A stretch of DNA of 64,000 nt from VYFG01 sp965204165 (GCA_965204165.1 OZ241969.1:2170001-2234000); one strand, 5' to 3'; numbered from the stretch's first letter, positions 1-8,834 are shown. A program made the numbers and translations. The notes: generated from the sequence alone by a model not told the origin.

Positions 1-903
1 GTTGCCCGCATGTCCGCATATGTTTGACGGTCGAAGTCGCTTGTATGAATTGATCGTGGGACACATCAGGGCAGCCAGCGACACATGATGCTTGATCAGG
101 CCGGCAATCATTGGCTTGACCATGTCGGAGAGGCCATCATCTTTACTCGGATCGTCGAGCAGATTATTGCCGTGTTCGTCTGACAGGCTGATGTTCAGGT
201 GCATCCCACTGCCGCCTCGATCTGACAAGGGCTTGGGCATGAAACTGAAGAGGTAGCCCTGCTTGATCAACAGTTCCTTGGCCATTAGGCGAAACAGGAA
301 CAGATTGTCCAGGGCGGTGAGCGCATCGGCATATTCGAGAGTGAACTCAAACTGCGGCCAGTCGAATTCGGAATTTATCGCCTCTATCGGAAAATTCAGC
401 TTCTCGGCGGCTTCCCAGACGATATCCATCAATCCCTCGGGGTCTACACTCGGACCTGTGCCATACACGTAGGCTCCGGGTGTGTCGTAAGGCTCCCATT
501 TTCCATCATGGCCGCGTTGAAAAACGTAAGCCTCCAGTTCAATCCCAATGTTGACGGTGCAGCCCAACGCTTTCCAGTCGGCAAGCGTCGCCTTCAGCAA
601 GCTCCGTCCACAGAGAGGCAGGGGCTCGTCATTGCTGTATAGATCGGCCACGACGACACCGGTGTCCTTTTCCCAGCTGGGGCGGACTTGTTTGATATCG
701 TAGATTGCCTTCAGGTCGGGCAAACCCATTTCCATCCCGGCCCCAGGGGCATTGATGAGATCCCGTTTGTAATCGACGGCATAGATGCCGATACAGGCGT
801 TCATCTCACCTTTCTTCGCCAACCCGGCGGGGACATACTTGCCGCGCGCCAGATTCAGGTGGTCGGCGGACAGCACACGGATGCGTTTGAAGTCGTCTAA
901 CAT
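1..903 (-). CDS. Glutamine synthetase family protein (gamma-glutamyl-amide synthetase-like), C-terminus cut by window edge
   Basis: I translated the minus strand from ATG at 903 and found 301 codons open to the window edge. The protein begins MLDDFKRIRVLSADHLNLAR. It carries the glutamine synthetase signatures GGSGMHLNISL (ATP/glutamate region) near residue 230 and INSYKRLRPS near residue 288. The family joins glutamate to ammonia or to an amine using ATP. Members such as PuuA, and the gamma-glutamylanilide and isopropylamine synthetases, use organic amines. A GATase-fold hydrolase gene nearby (2774-3559) favours the amine-using role over housekeeping GlnA. The start is supported by AGAGAGG about 8 bases upstream. 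A perfect 22-bp operator-like palindrome lies 124 bases upstream at 1027-1048, so the gene is probably MarR-regulated. The substrate is unknown. Confidence 0.85.
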   Translation of the reverse strand, partial: MLDDFKRIRVLSADHLNLARGKYVPAGLAKKGEMNACIGIYAVDYKRDLINAPGAGMEMGLPDLKAIYDIKQVRPSWEKDTGVVVADLYSNDEPLPLCGRSLLKATLADWKALGCTVNIGIELEAYVFQRGHDGKWEPYDTPGAYVYGTGPSVDPEGLMDIVWEAAEKLNFPIEAINSEFDWPQFEFTLEYADALTALDNLFLFRLMAKELLIKQGYLFSFMPKPLSDRGGSGMHLNISLSDEHGNNLLDDPSKDDGLSDMVKPMIAGLIKHHVSLAALMCPTINSYKRLRPSNICGHAGN

Positions 904-1026
904 GATTGAGCCTCTCTCTTCAACACTGATGGCGCTTTGGGGGAACCGGTAGTGTTTGTTGTTGATTCCGCCTTACCAAGCTGACAGTCAATCGCTTGCC
1001 CGATGACTCCACATGCGCCATTGATA

Positions 1027-1048
1027 TATCGTTAGGTTGCTAACGATA
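1027..1048. promoter_or_regulatory. MarR-type operator palindrome, site 1
   Basis: TATCGTTAG-GTTG-CTAACGATA is a perfect 9-bp inverted repeat with a 4-bp spacer. It lies upstream of the glutamine-synthetase-like gene that starts at 903 on the minus strand. The same motif recurs at 4286, 6883, 10654 and 10989, always upstream of a gene of this catabolic cluster. A 22-bp palindrome of this sort is typical of MarR dimers, and a MarR gene lies at 3613-4107. The pairing is inferred. Confidence 0.75.
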
Positions 1049-1090
1049 AAACATAACACACCCCAGCTGGAATTAACATGATTCCCGAAC

Positions 1091-1882
1091 TCAGGTCCGT
1101 GCGCGCACTGAATCAATATGCTGGTACTGGCTCGCCAGTGCGCGTGTGGAACCGGCCAGGGTGATGGTGTCGACGCCGATGGCGATAAAGGCGGCCCCCA
1201 TCTCCAGATAGGACTGGATCATGTCGTCCTCGGTGCTGAGTATGCCGGCCGCTTTATTTGCCCGCCTGATCTTCGCGATTGCGGCGCCTATTGCGGACTG
1301 CACGTCGGGGTGTCGGGTGTTTCCGATTTGATCCAGGGATGCGGCCAAGTCCGAAGGGCCGATGAATATGCCATCGTAGCCGTCAACCTCAAGAATCTGA
1401 TCGAGATTATCCAGCCCGGCCCGGGATTCTATCTGCAGCAACAGGCAGATTTGGTTTTCGATTCTGTGGTCGTAGTTGTCGATCGCAAGCCAACGCGATG
1501 ATCGGGCGATTGCCGCCCCGACGCCGCGGGAGCCGGCGGGCGGATAACGTGTCGCGTTGACCAGCTGCCTGGCCTGCTCGGCGGTTTCGACCATCGGAAT
1601 GAGGAGGTTGTGCGCCCCGATGTCGAGCAATTGCTTGATATTGGCTGCGCTCCCCTCTACCGGCCTCACCACAGGTTGTGACGGATAGGCAGCGACTGCC
1701 TGCAGCTGTGCCAGTATCGAATGAATGTCGTTTGGCCCATGTTCACCATCGATCAGCAGCCAGTCGAAACCGGCGGTTGCACAAATCTCGGCAGTGTAGG
1801 GACTGGCCAGCGCCATCCAGTAGCCGTACTGAACCCTGTTATCGGCAAGGGCTTCTTTAAAGGGATTGCGGAGTGTTTTCAT
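1091..1882 (-). CDS. hpaI: HpaI-like 4-hydroxy-2-oxoheptane-1,7-dioate aldolase
   Basis: This 263-aa class II pyruvate aldolase of the HpcH/HpaI family cleaves 4-hydroxy-2-oxoheptanedioate to pyruvate and succinic semialdehyde, the last step of the homoprotocatechuate meta pathway. Visible family motifs are LLIDGEHGPND (catalytic His), VVRPVEG (substrate Arg), LLLQIES (metal-binding Glu) and FIGPSDLAASL (metal-binding Asp). Length matches E. coli HpaI (about 262 aa). It lies directly downstream of hpaH with only two bases between them, so the two are co-transcribed on the minus strand. The specific substrate rests on context, because related aldolases (GarL, YfaU) share these motifs. Confidence 0.88.
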   Translation of the reverse strand: MKTLRNPFKEALADNRVQYGYWMALASPYTAEICATAGFDWLLIDGEHGPNDIHSILAQLQAVAAYPSQPVVRPVEGSAANIKQLLDIGAHNLLIPMVETAEQARQLVNATRYPPAGSRGVGAAIARSSRWLAIDNYDHRIENQICLLLQIESRAGLDNLDQILEVDGYDGIFIGPSDLAASLDQIGNTRHPDVQSAIGAAIAKIRRANKAAGILSTEDDMIQSYLEMGAAFIAIGVDTITLAGSTRALASQYQHIDSVRART

Positions 1883-1884
1883 GT

Positions 1885-2685
1885 CTAGCGAAACCTGCAG
1901 GTGATGGATCCGAGGTTGCAGAAGTCCCCGTGAATGGTGTCGCCGGGTGCAACGGGCACCGGTCGCGTAAAGGAGCCGGCAAGAACCACCTGGCCGGCCT
2001 CCAGCGCAATACCAAATGGCGCCAATTTTTTTGCCAGCCAGACGATGCCGTTGGCCGGGTTGTTGAGCACCCCGGCGGCGACCCCGGTTTCTTCAATGAT
2101 GCCGTTTTTGTACAGCAGTGCAGGAATCCAACGTAAATCCAGGTCCATCGGCCGCATCGCGCGGCCGCCAAGTACGATTCCGGCGTTGGCGGCATTGTCG
2201 GCAATCGTATCCATCACGGTACGCGTCTGTTGCTGCCCCGGATCGACGCCGTTGTTGCGGAAATCGATAATTTCGAGAGCAGGCGTCACGAAGTCGGTTG
2301 CATTGATTACGTCGAAAATCGTAACCGCGTCGCCCTCGAGGCGGCTGCCGAGAATGAATGCCAGTTCGACCTCTACCATCGGTGTCAGGAATTTCTTGGC
2401 TTCAATTTCGGAGCCATCGTCGAAAAACATCCTGTCGAACAGCGTGCCGAAATCCGGCTCGTCTATTTCGGCCTGCATTTGCATCGCGCGTGACGTCAGC
2501 CCGATTTTGTGACCCTTTACTACCTGGCCCTCGGAGATCTTGATCTTGCACCATTCGCTTTGAATGGCATAGGCATCCGCAATGGTTATGTCGGGATACT
2601 CCAGAGAAGTCTGCTTGATGCGCTCTACGTTTGCTTCTGCCTCATGCAAACGCCGGGCAACACTCTTGATATCGGAATCTTGCAT
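1885..2685 (-). CDS. hpaH: HpaH-like 2-oxohept-4-ene-1,7-dioate hydratase
   Basis: A 266-aa MhpD/HpaH-type hydratase of the FAH fold superfamily, which adds water to 2-oxohept-4-ene-1,7-dioate to give the HpaI substrate. Typical blocks are GHKIGLTSRAMQ, EPDFGTLFDRM, VEVELAFILG (metal-binding acidic residues) and ATDFVTPALEIIDFR. The frame stays open to an ATG at 2808, but I chose ATG 2685 (protein MQDSDIKSV). It is preceded by GGAG with about 7 bases spacing, it matches the usual family N-terminus, and it removes an overlap with the upstream gene. Operon order on the minus strand is GATase-like, hpaH, hpaI. Confidence 0.87.
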   Translation of the reverse strand: MQDSDIKSVARRLHEAEANVERIKQTSLEYPDITIADAYAIQSEWCKIKISEGQVVKGHKIGLTSRAMQMQAEIDEPDFGTLFDRMFFDDGSEIEAKKFLTPMVEVELAFILGSRLEGDAVTIFDVINATDFVTPALEIIDFRNNGVDPGQQQTRTVMDTIADNAANAGIVLGGRAMRPMDLDLRWIPALLYKNGIIEETGVAAGVLNNPANGIVWLAKKLAPFGIALEAGQVVLAGSFTRPVPVAPGDTIHGDFCNLGSITCRFR

Positions 2686-2773
2686 CGGGTTCTCCGTGAC
2701 CGCCGTCACAAAATCAGTCCAGACGGCAAGTTGTATTGAACATGAATCGTTTCGGGGTGGTGTGTTCGAAAGT

Positions 2774-3559
2774 TCATTGACGTGCTTTAAAACGCTCGAG
2801 TACCGCATCGCGAAACGTATGAAAAATTTTCTGCGACAGCGTGTCTTCCCAGAATCGCCATTCAGGATGCCATTGAACTCCCAGTGTGAAACCGGGGCTG
2901 TCGGTTACACGGATCGCCTCGATCAGGCCGTCGGGGGCAACGGCCTCGACCTGCAATCCGTCACCCAGGCGGTCGATTCCCTGCCCATGCAGGGAATTCA
3001 CCATCGCGACAGTATCGCCGTAGATGCTGTGCAGCAGCCCGCCGGGAGTAAATTCAACTGGATGCGCGGGCTGGTATTGCTGGTCGCGTTGAAGTTCATA
3101 ATTTTCCCGATGATCGGAAAAGGTGCCCATTTCGTGGATCTCGACATGAATGCTGCCTCCGAAAGCGACATTCAGTTCCTGGTAACCACGGCACACGGCA
3201 AGCAGCGGAACGTGGTTTTCAATGCATACGTGAATCATATTCAGCGTCATTTCGTCGCGCTGTTCGTCGATTGGCAATACTGGCTGACGTTCAGGTTTTC
3301 CGTAGCGACGTGGGTGAATATTGGAGTGACTCCCGGGCAGGAAAATACCGTCAAGCGAAGAGACGATATCGGCCCATGAGAACTTGCCGTCGAAGGCTTT
3401 GAGGTCGTGACCGTCACCCATTGCTGGAATAATCAACGGGTAGCTTTCGACGCCGTGGGCAATCGCGTTGATGTATTTCTCACCGACGATGTGATAGGGC
3501 GCGTCTTCGTAAAACTTGACATCGACTGGAATGCCGATTACCGGGTAGGCCGCAATCAT
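2774..3559 (-). CDS. Class I glutamine amidotransferase-like hydrolase (PuuD/peptidase C26 family)
   Basis: This 261-aa protein has the gamma-glutamyl hydrolase fold. FLPGSHSNIHPRRYG is an oxyanion-strand region, LAVCRGYQELNVAFGG carries the nucleophilic Cys near residue 119, and GVQWHPEW carries the catalytic His near residue 231. PuuD of E. coli, of similar length, releases GABA from gamma-glutamyl-GABA. With the glutamine-synthetase-like gene at 1-903 it makes a plausible pair that puts on and takes off a gamma-glutamyl group. It lies upstream of hpaH in the same direction and is probably the first gene of that minus-strand operon. Which gamma-glutamyl amide it hydrolyses cannot be read from sequence. 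Confidence 0.82.
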   Translation of the reverse strand: MIAAYPVIGIPVDVKFYEDAPYHIVGEKYINAIAHGVESYPLIIPAMGDGHDLKAFDGKFSWADIVSSLDGIFLPGSHSNIHPRRYGKPERQPVLPIDEQRDEMTLNMIHVCIENHVPLLAVCRGYQELNVAFGGSIHVEIHEMGTFSDHRENYELQRDQQYQPAHPVEFTPGGLLHSIYGDTVAMVNSLHGQGIDRLGDGLQVEAVAPDGLIEAIRVTDSPGFTLGVQWHPEWRFWEDTLSQKIFHTFRDAVLERFKARQ

Positions 3560-3612
3560 CTTGATTCTTGTGCGGTCATCAACGAATCATGGTCAATGGA
3601 CTTGCTGTTCAT

Positions 3613-4107
3613 CTAGGGCAGGGAAGTATTAAGGATAATGCGCAGCAAATTTGCGAGATCCCTTTTCTCTTTTACCTTTAACTGCTTGTTGAACAGGGTT
3701 TCCAGTCGATTGACCTGCGGAAATATTTTCTTGATCAGTCGGCGGCCTGCAGGCGTGATACTGATCATCAGCCGACGGCCATCAGTTTTGTGTTTGCCAC
3801 GAGACACCAGATCCATCTTGATCAGTCCCTTGATCAGGCCGGTCATGGTTCCCTTGCTGACGCCGCAATCCATGGCCAGCTCCTTGAACTCTTTCGGCCC
3901 CCTGATCCAGGTAATCCAGAGAATGGTAAATGTCGAAAATGAAAGATTATGCTGGTTCAATACCTCTCGTTCCACGTGCGAACGGAACTTGGTTGCGACA
4001 CGAAATATATTCGACATCGTTGCCATGGAGTCATGATCGATATTCATCTTTCTTAACTGACTGTTAGCGTCAATTTCAGCCGGAGAAGGCGTGGAATCTC
4101 TGATCAT
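3613..4107 (-). CDS. MarR family transcriptional regulator
   Basis: This 164-aa winged-helix protein has MarR features. FSTFTILWITWIRGPKEFKELAMDCGVSKGTMTGLIKGL spans the helix-turn-helix around residues 57-95, followed by the wing SRGKHKTDGRRLMISITPAGRRL. MarR proteins bind short palindromes as dimers and are commonly released by a phenolic or carboxylate ligand. Five copies of one palindrome occur within 11 kb of this gene, one of them (4286-4307) in the divergent promoter region shared with hpaG, which would allow autoregulation. HpaR of the 4-hydroxyphenylacetate cluster is also a MarR protein, so a comparable role is likely. The effector is unknown. An alternative start is ATG 4026 (MATMSNIF). 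Confidence 0.87.
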   Translation of the reverse strand: MIRDSTPSPAEIDANSQLRKMNIDHDSMATMSNIFRVATKFRSHVEREVLNQHNLSFSTFTILWITWIRGPKEFKELAMDCGVSKGTMTGLIKGLIKMDLVSRGKHKTDGRRLMISITPAGRRLIKKIFPQVNRLETLFNKQLKVKEKRDLANLLRIILNTSLP

Positions 4108-4285
4108 GGTTTCAATATCTCCCGTGAATGTGCTCGACGGTATAGTACTTTATCGAGGTTCATATCCATACCCGCCTGCTCGTCGAACGTTGTCGCGCCG
4201 CCATGTCTCGTCCATGATTTATGCCGGATATGAGTTCGTATACTGTTTCCATGCTTGAAGCGCCCATGAATATAAGATAGCATGA

Positions 4286-4307
4286 ATACGTTCGGAACCA
4301 AACAAAA
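4286..4307. promoter_or_regulatory. MarR-type operator palindrome, site 2 (degenerate)
   Basis: ATACGTTCG-GAAC-CAAACAAAA aligns with the site at 10989 (TATCGTTCG-GTTG-CAAACGAAA). It lies between the divergent marR and hpaG genes and 10 bases before the ATG at 4318. This favours 4318 over 4282 as the hpaG start, since the site would otherwise lie inside the coding region. It is the weakest of the five copies. Confidence 0.5.
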
Positions 4308-4317
4308 TATTTCAATC

Positions 4318-5202
4318 ATGGCTGAATTCAGAAGAATATTGCTCGATGGCTACGCAACCACTGTCGCAGTAAATGGAGATATGCTGATTGCCAGTGACGG
4401 TCGTGAGGTGCCGATTGAAGAAGCCGTCCACTTGCCGCCGACCGAACCGCGAAAGATTATCTGTGTCCATCTGAACTACAGAAGCCGCGTGGAGGAGTTC
4501 ATGACCGTGCTCCCGGATGCGCCAACATATTTTCAGAAACCGTTGACCGCATTGTGCGGCCACAAGGCCGATGTCGTCAGGCCCGAGCGTTGCAAGTGGT
4601 TGAACTATGAAGGAGAAATCGCGATTGTCATCGGCAGACATTGCCGCAATATCAGCCAGGCTGACGCTGGGGGTTATATCGCCGGCTATGCGGCTGCAAA
4701 TGATTACGGTCTGCACGATTTCCGTGACACCGATGCGGGTTCGATGTTGAGGGTGAAGGGATCGGACACCTTATGTCCCGTAGGTCCCGGCCTGGTCACC
4801 GACTGGGATTTTCGCGGCAAGCGGATCAAGACGATCGTCAATGGCAAGGTGATGCAGGATGGAAACACTGACGAAATGGAATGGGATATGCACTATCTGG
4901 TTGCCGATATTGCGCGCAATATCACCCTGGAGCCCGGAGATCTGCTGCTGTCCGGTACACCCGCGATGAGTCGTACGGTTTACCCCGGTGATGTCGTCGA
5001 GGTGGAAGTTGAGGGCCTCGGTAAACTGGTCAATAAAATCGTTCAGGGACCGACCCCGATCCGTGATGATGTAGGTGCGCAACCGACCGAATCTGAAGAG
5101 GTGATTTCGACTGCAAAAGGCGGCGACTGGGAGTTTCGCGGAAAACGGGCCGCCGGCGGGCAGGGCGCCGCGCATTACAAAAGCGTACTCGACGAAGAAT
5201 AG
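4318..5202 (+). CDS. hpaG: Fumarylacetoacetate hydrolase family protein, HpaG-like
   Basis: A 294-aa FAH-fold protein. It has KIICVHLNYRSR, YFQKPLTALCGH, the metal-binding segment NYEGEIAIVIG, and NDYGLHDFRDTD, a signature of 2-hydroxyhepta-2,4-diene-1,7-dioate isomerases and 5-oxopent-3-ene-1,2,5-tricarboxylate decarboxylases. In enteric HpaG two FAH domains are fused (about 430 aa). Here only one is present, with a tail of about 45 residues (ends KSVLDEE) beyond the usual fold. The single domain must do both decarboxylation and isomerisation, or a partner lies elsewhere. It is divergent from marR, with an operator-like site in between. An upstream ATG at 4282 is possible. Confidence 0.83.
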   Translation: MAEFRRILLDGYATTVAVNGDMLIASDGREVPIEEAVHLPPTEPRKIICVHLNYRSRVEEFMTVLPDAPTYFQKPLTALCGHKADVVRPERCKWLNYEGEIAIVIGRHCRNISQADAGGYIAGYAAANDYGLHDFRDTDAGSMLRVKGSDTLCPVGPGLVTDWDFRGKRIKTIVNGKVMQDGNTDEMEWDMHYLVADIARNITLEPGDLLLSGTPAMSRTVYPGDVVEVEVEGLGKLVNKIVQGPTPIRDDVGAQPTESEEVISTAKGGDWEFRGKRAAGGQGAAHYKSVLDEE

Positions 5203-5285
5203 TTCCGTGTGAATCATGCCACCCGAACTCGATGTTCAGGTGGCTGTTTGACTTGCCCGGCATCAAGCGAAATTCCTGACTCTGG

Positions 5286-6761
5286 CTAGTGGACGCTATC
5301 CTCCAGAATCTGCAGTGTTTTCAGATCGCAATGGAATTCCAACGCATAGTGACCGCCTTCACGGCCGATTCCGCTGATGCCGATACCGCCAAATGGAGCG
5401 GTCAGGTCGCGAATCAGGAAGGTATTGACCCAGACCGTGCCGGCGCGTACTGCACGACCGACGCGTTCGGCTCTTTGTGCATCGCTGGTATAGATTATTC
5501 CTGAAAGACCGTAGGCCGTTGAGTTGGCCATGCTGATTGCCTCGGCCTCGTCGGCAAAAGTTTGAATGGTCAGTACCGGGCCGAAGATCTCGTTTTGCAC
5601 CACTTCGGAATCGTTCGATTTTGGTTCAATCAACGTGGGCTCATACCACAAGCCGTCTTCCTTCCACCGTTGACCGCCAAACACGATCCGATCGCCGCGG
5701 TTGCGCGCATTGTCGACGTAGGCCTCCACATTTTCGAGATGATTCGGGTGTATCGCCGGGGACAGTGTGGTTGCCGGGTCCCGGCTGTCGCCCTGTATCT
5801 GCTTTTCGGTGTACATCGTCAACTTGTGCAGGAATTCATCGCGAATCGATTCCTCGACGAGGATGCGCGTGCCCGCGAGGCAAACCTGACCGGAATCGTG
5901 GAACTGGTTGGAAGCCTTTTGCGCGGCGGCATCAATGTCGGCATCGGCAAATACCACCAGCGCGCCCTTTCCCCCCAGTTCCGCCGTGAAAGGCACTATG
6001 TTCTGTGCGGCCGCATGGCCGATGTGGCGTGCGGTTGCCGGTGAACCGGTAAACGACACGCGCTTTACCCTCGGGTCGCCGGTCAGATACGGCCCCAGTT
6101 CACTACCAATGCCCTGCACAATATTGAATGCACCCGGTGGAAATCCGGCATCATTGATCCAGTCGGCGAGCAGGCTTAACGACAGCGGCGACCACTCGGC
6201 CGGTTTGAGGATGACCGAATTGCCGGCGGCAAGCGCCGGTGCGCATTTCCAGGTCGACAGCATGAACGGCGCGTTCCAGGGAGTGATGATGACCGCCGGG
6301 CCTGCGGGCATTCGAATCACGGTGTTGTGCGTGCCTTTCGAATCCCACACACGCTCCTGATATTCGGCAGCGAGATCTGCATAGGCACGAAAATTCACTG
6401 CCGCGCGCGGAATCACGCGCAACTTCAGGCTTTCCAGCAGCATCGCCATGTCGAGACATTCGATGGTTGCGATTTTTTCGATATTGGCCTCGATGCGGTC
6501 AGCCAGGTTATTCATGATCTGGCCGCGTTCGGCAGGCGACATCCGCGACCAGACGTCGAATCCCTGCTGCGCAGCTTCGATCGCCGCAGCGGCGGTGGCC
6601 TCGTCACCACGGGCCACATCGGCGAGTTTCCAATCCCAGTCGAGCGGAGAGCGGACTTCGAATGTATTCGGTGACGAGACTCGCTTGCCGCCAATGAAGT
6701 GATCGGTGGAAATCGAGATACCTTCTATGTCTACGCGCCTGTCTTGGGCTTCTGCACTCAT
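5286..6761 (-). CDS. hpaE: Aldehyde dehydrogenase, HpaE-like 5-carboxymethyl-2-hydroxymuconate semialdehyde dehydrogenase
   Basis: A 491-aa NAD(P)-dependent aldehyde dehydrogenase. VIITPWNAPFMLSTWK is the Rossmann loop, SVILKPAEWSP holds the cofactor Lys, VSFTGSPATARHIG is the nucleotide-binding turn, ELGGKG carries the general-base Glu, and SGQVCLAGTRILVEE carries the catalytic Cys. In this setting the likely reaction oxidises the ring-cleavage semialdehyde formed by HpaD. I chose ATG 6761 (MSAEAQDRR), which has TAGGAG about 7 bases upstream, over the farther ATG at 6806. A copy of the cluster palindrome lies 122 bases upstream (6883-6904). It converges with hpaG. Family membership is certain; the exact aldehyde is inferred. 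Confidence 0.87.
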   Translation of the reverse strand: MSAEAQDRRVDIEGISISTDHFIGGKRVSSPNTFEVRSPLDWDWKLADVARGDEATAAAAIEAAQQGFDVWSRMSPAERGQIMNNLADRIEANIEKIATIECLDMAMLLESLKLRVIPRAAVNFRAYADLAAEYQERVWDSKGTHNTVIRMPAGPAVIITPWNAPFMLSTWKCAPALAAGNSVILKPAEWSPLSLSLLADWINDAGFPPGAFNIVQGIGSELGPYLTGDPRVKRVSFTGSPATARHIGHAAAQNIVPFTAELGGKGALVVFADADIDAAAQKASNQFHDSGQVCLAGTRILVEESIRDEFLHKLTMYTEKQIQGDSRDPATTLSPAIHPNHLENVEAYVDNARNRGDRIVFGGQRWKEDGLWYEPTLIEPKSNDSEVVQNEIFGPVLTIQTFADEAEAISMANSTAYGLSGIIYTSDAQRAERVGRAVRAGTVWVNTFLIRDLTAPFGGIGISGIGREGGHYALEFHCDLKTLQILEDSVH

Positions 6762-6882
6762 GATGCGGTCTCCTAAAATATGAAATCCTGCAGTCATCGG
6801 GGGCAATCAACCGGGCCGGACTCTGAACCAGATGGGCCCAGCCTTGCATCTGCCATTCATCCGCTAAGGCGGATGACTTGCC

Positions 6883-6904
6883 AATGTTAGGAAGCTAACG
6901 GATA
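6883..6904. promoter_or_regulatory. MarR-type operator palindrome, site 3
   Basis: CAATGTTAG-GAAG-CTAACGGAT keeps the perfect GTTAG/CTAAC core (6887-6900) with degenerate outer arms. It lies upstream of hpaE, which starts at 6761 on the minus strand. Confidence 0.6.
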
Positions 6905-6977
6905 TATTCTAACCCAATGCCGTACCTCTGCCTTGGGATCTGATCTACGCCGCATGCTCCATATTCAGGCAAGGTGA

Positions 6978-7595
6978 TTAATCCAGCCGCCGACTCATCA
7001 GTGTCAGACCACCGTGGTCAGCGATGGAGCGGAAAGGAAAACTACCCCGCCATTCGAAACTCGTGTATTCAATGTTTACCCTTGCGCGAAAATCGAAATG
7101 CTGTTCGAACAGGTTTCTCGAACGAATTCCTGATGTCTCGACGACAGCTTTCTGGTAGCCCCGGCCCTTTCCCGCCTCGAGGCAGTCTGCAATCAACGGA
7201 TGTACCCATCGTCGACGGCGATAGTCCACGGCGGATGCAACAAAGTGAATATGCATCAGTTCCCCGGCGGCTGGCGCGTAGCCGGAAAAATAAAGATTCC
7301 GCGCGGCGGTGATGATAGCGGCGATGGCATCGCTACCCTCTTCACTCGGCTCGAACCGGTGTGCCTTCGCGAGTACGACGGCGGCGATTTGATTCGAGCT
7401 GGTGTCGATCGCCACGCGGCTTAATCCGCCGACTTCAAAGTCATCATAGAGACGGTCAATAAAATCGTGAAACTCGGACTCCTTGATTCCCTGCGAATGG
7501 GCCAACGGATCGTCTTTGACAAACGCCTGGGCGATCATCTGTAACATATCCTGCCGGAATGGCTCCGCCAGTGCTTTGATAATACAGTCAGTCAT
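6978..7595 (-). CDS. GNAT-like acetyltransferase family protein
   Basis: A 205-aa protein with a GNAT-like layout. The N-terminal segment (DMLQMIAQAFVKDDPLA) fits the first helix of the fold. A central strand MHIHFVASAVDYRRRRWVHPL resembles motif A, where R-R-x-G-x-G is usual but is here RRRRWV. A final segment KAVVETSGIRSRNLFEQHFDF looks like the usual C-terminal strand and helix. The unusual acetyl-CoA loop leaves activity uncertain. It overlaps the stop region of nothing but follows the ferredoxin reductase (7611) by 15 bases, as the last gene of the P450 operon. It could modify or detoxify a pathway intermediate, but this is inference. Confidence 0.7.
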   Translation of the reverse strand: MTDCIIKALAEPFRQDMLQMIAQAFVKDDPLAHSQGIKESEFHDFIDRLYDDFEVGGLSRVAIDTSSNQIAAVVLAKAHRFEPSEEGSDAIAAIITAARNLYFSGYAPAAGELMHIHFVASAVDYRRRRWVHPLIADCLEAGKGRGYQKAVVETSGIRSRNLFEQHFDFRARVNIEYTSFEWRGSFPFRSIADHGGLTLMSRRLD

Positions 7596-7610
7596 GTCCA
7601 GGAAAGTTTG

Positions 7611-8831
7611 TCAGCCTTTCGCGATGGCCCTGAGATCGGAATCGGGACTGGCAACACTTTCCTTACTGGGATTCTTGCCGGATTCGATCATCTTGCGGCC
7701 AAAGGCATACGCCTTCGGATCGTTTATCGCGTCAACCGCGAGGAGCCTGTCGCCGGAGTAGTACCAGATGGATTGCGTCTGATCCTTGTCGCCTGGCCGT
7801 ACCACGCATTGGTCGTAACCGATATTGAGGCCGGCAATCTGCAGCTTGCAGTCGTATTGATCGGACCAGAACCACGGCAATGCCGTATAGCTTACGTCCT
7901 CGCCGGCGATGACGCGCGCCACCAGATCTCCCTGGTCGGCGGCATTTTGCACAGACTCAAGGCGAATTTGCCGTCCATTGCGCTCAAAGCTGGTGCAGTC
8001 GCCGGCAGCGTAAATATACGGATCGGAACTGCGGCAAGCTCCGTCGACGCGGATTCCGGTGTCGCACTCGAGATTGGCAGCCTGTGCCAGCTCGATGTTG
8101 GGGCTGCCGCCGATACCGATCAGGACCAGGTCTGCATCGATGATCTCGCCCGAGGCCAATTCGGCGCCGCAAGCCCGGCCGCCTGACTCGACCAGGCGGA
8201 TCATTTCCGCCCCTTCCATGATCTCGACGCCGTGGCTGCCGTGCAGTTGCCGGAAGTAGTTCGAGGTTTCGCGGGCGGCGACCCGTTGCATGATGCGTTC
8301 CGCCATTTCTATGACCGTGACCTCGAGTCCGAGCTGACGCCCGGCTGCGGCCGCCTCAAGGCCAATATAACCGCCCCCGACAATCAGGAGCCGACGCCCG
8401 GCCCTGAATTCGGGCGACAAGCGGTCAATGTCGGCAATGCTGCGCAGCGTAAACACGGCGTCGAGACCTCCGCCGATTTCGGCGGGTAGGTTGCGTGCAC
8501 TGGAACCGGTACAGATGATCAACCGGTCGTAATCGATAATGTCGCCTGCAACGACTGCGATTTGTCTGGCTGCCGGCCTTATCTCGGTGACGCGCGTGTT
8601 GAATCGGGTCTCGACCCCCTGCTCCGCGTACCAGTCCAGGGGGCGGATGAACAGGCGGTCCCTTTCAAGCTCGCCGAGGAGGTATTTCTTCGACAGGGGT
8701 GGACGCTGATAAGGCGGATGCGACTCTTCCCCGATCAGGAGTAGCGGTTGCGTACTGCCGAGCGCGGTGTGACGCGAGACAAACGATGCTGCGGCCTGTC
8801 CTGCCCCGATGATGACGATGGGCGAGGCCAT
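7611..8831 (-). CDS. FAD-dependent ferredoxin reductase (putidaredoxin reductase type)
   Basis: A 406-aa FAD/NAD(P)H oxidoreductase. VIIGAGQAAAS is the N-terminal FAD dinucleotide fold, PYQRPPLSKKYL is the motif typical of oxygenase-coupled reductases, LLIVGGGYIGLEAAAAG is the NAD(P)H fold and IYAAGDCTSF is the second FAD motif. It passes electrons from NADH to a [2Fe-2S] ferredoxin. The gene starts three bases after the ferredoxin stop, and the P450 lies just upstream, so the three form a class I P450 electron chain. The reductase domain at the C-terminus (FWSDQYDCKLQIAGLN) is also typical. Confidence 0.92.
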   Translation of the reverse strand: MASPIVIIGAGQAAASFVSRHTALGSTQPLLLIGEESHPPYQRPPLSKKYLLGELERDRLFIRPLDWYAEQGVETRFNTRVTEIRPAARQIAVVAGDIIDYDRLIICTGSSARNLPAEIGGGLDAVFTLRSIADIDRLSPEFRAGRRLLIVGGGYIGLEAAAAGRQLGLEVTVIEMAERIMQRVAARETSNYFRQLHGSHGVEIMEGAEMIRLVESGGRACGAELASGEIIDADLVLIGIGGSPNIELAQAANLECDTGIRVDGACRSSDPYIYAAGDCTSFERNGRQIRLESVQNAADQGDLVARVIAGEDVSYTALPWFWSDQYDCKLQIAGLNIGYDQCVVRPGDKDQTQSIWYYSGDRLLAVDAINDPKAYAFGRKMIESGKNPSKESVASPDSDLRAIAKG

Positions 8832-8834
8832 GGT

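Noticed and set aside
2582..3379. 265-codon plus-strand frame
   Set aside because: Antisense to hpaH and the GATase-like gene, both of which show catalytic motifs.
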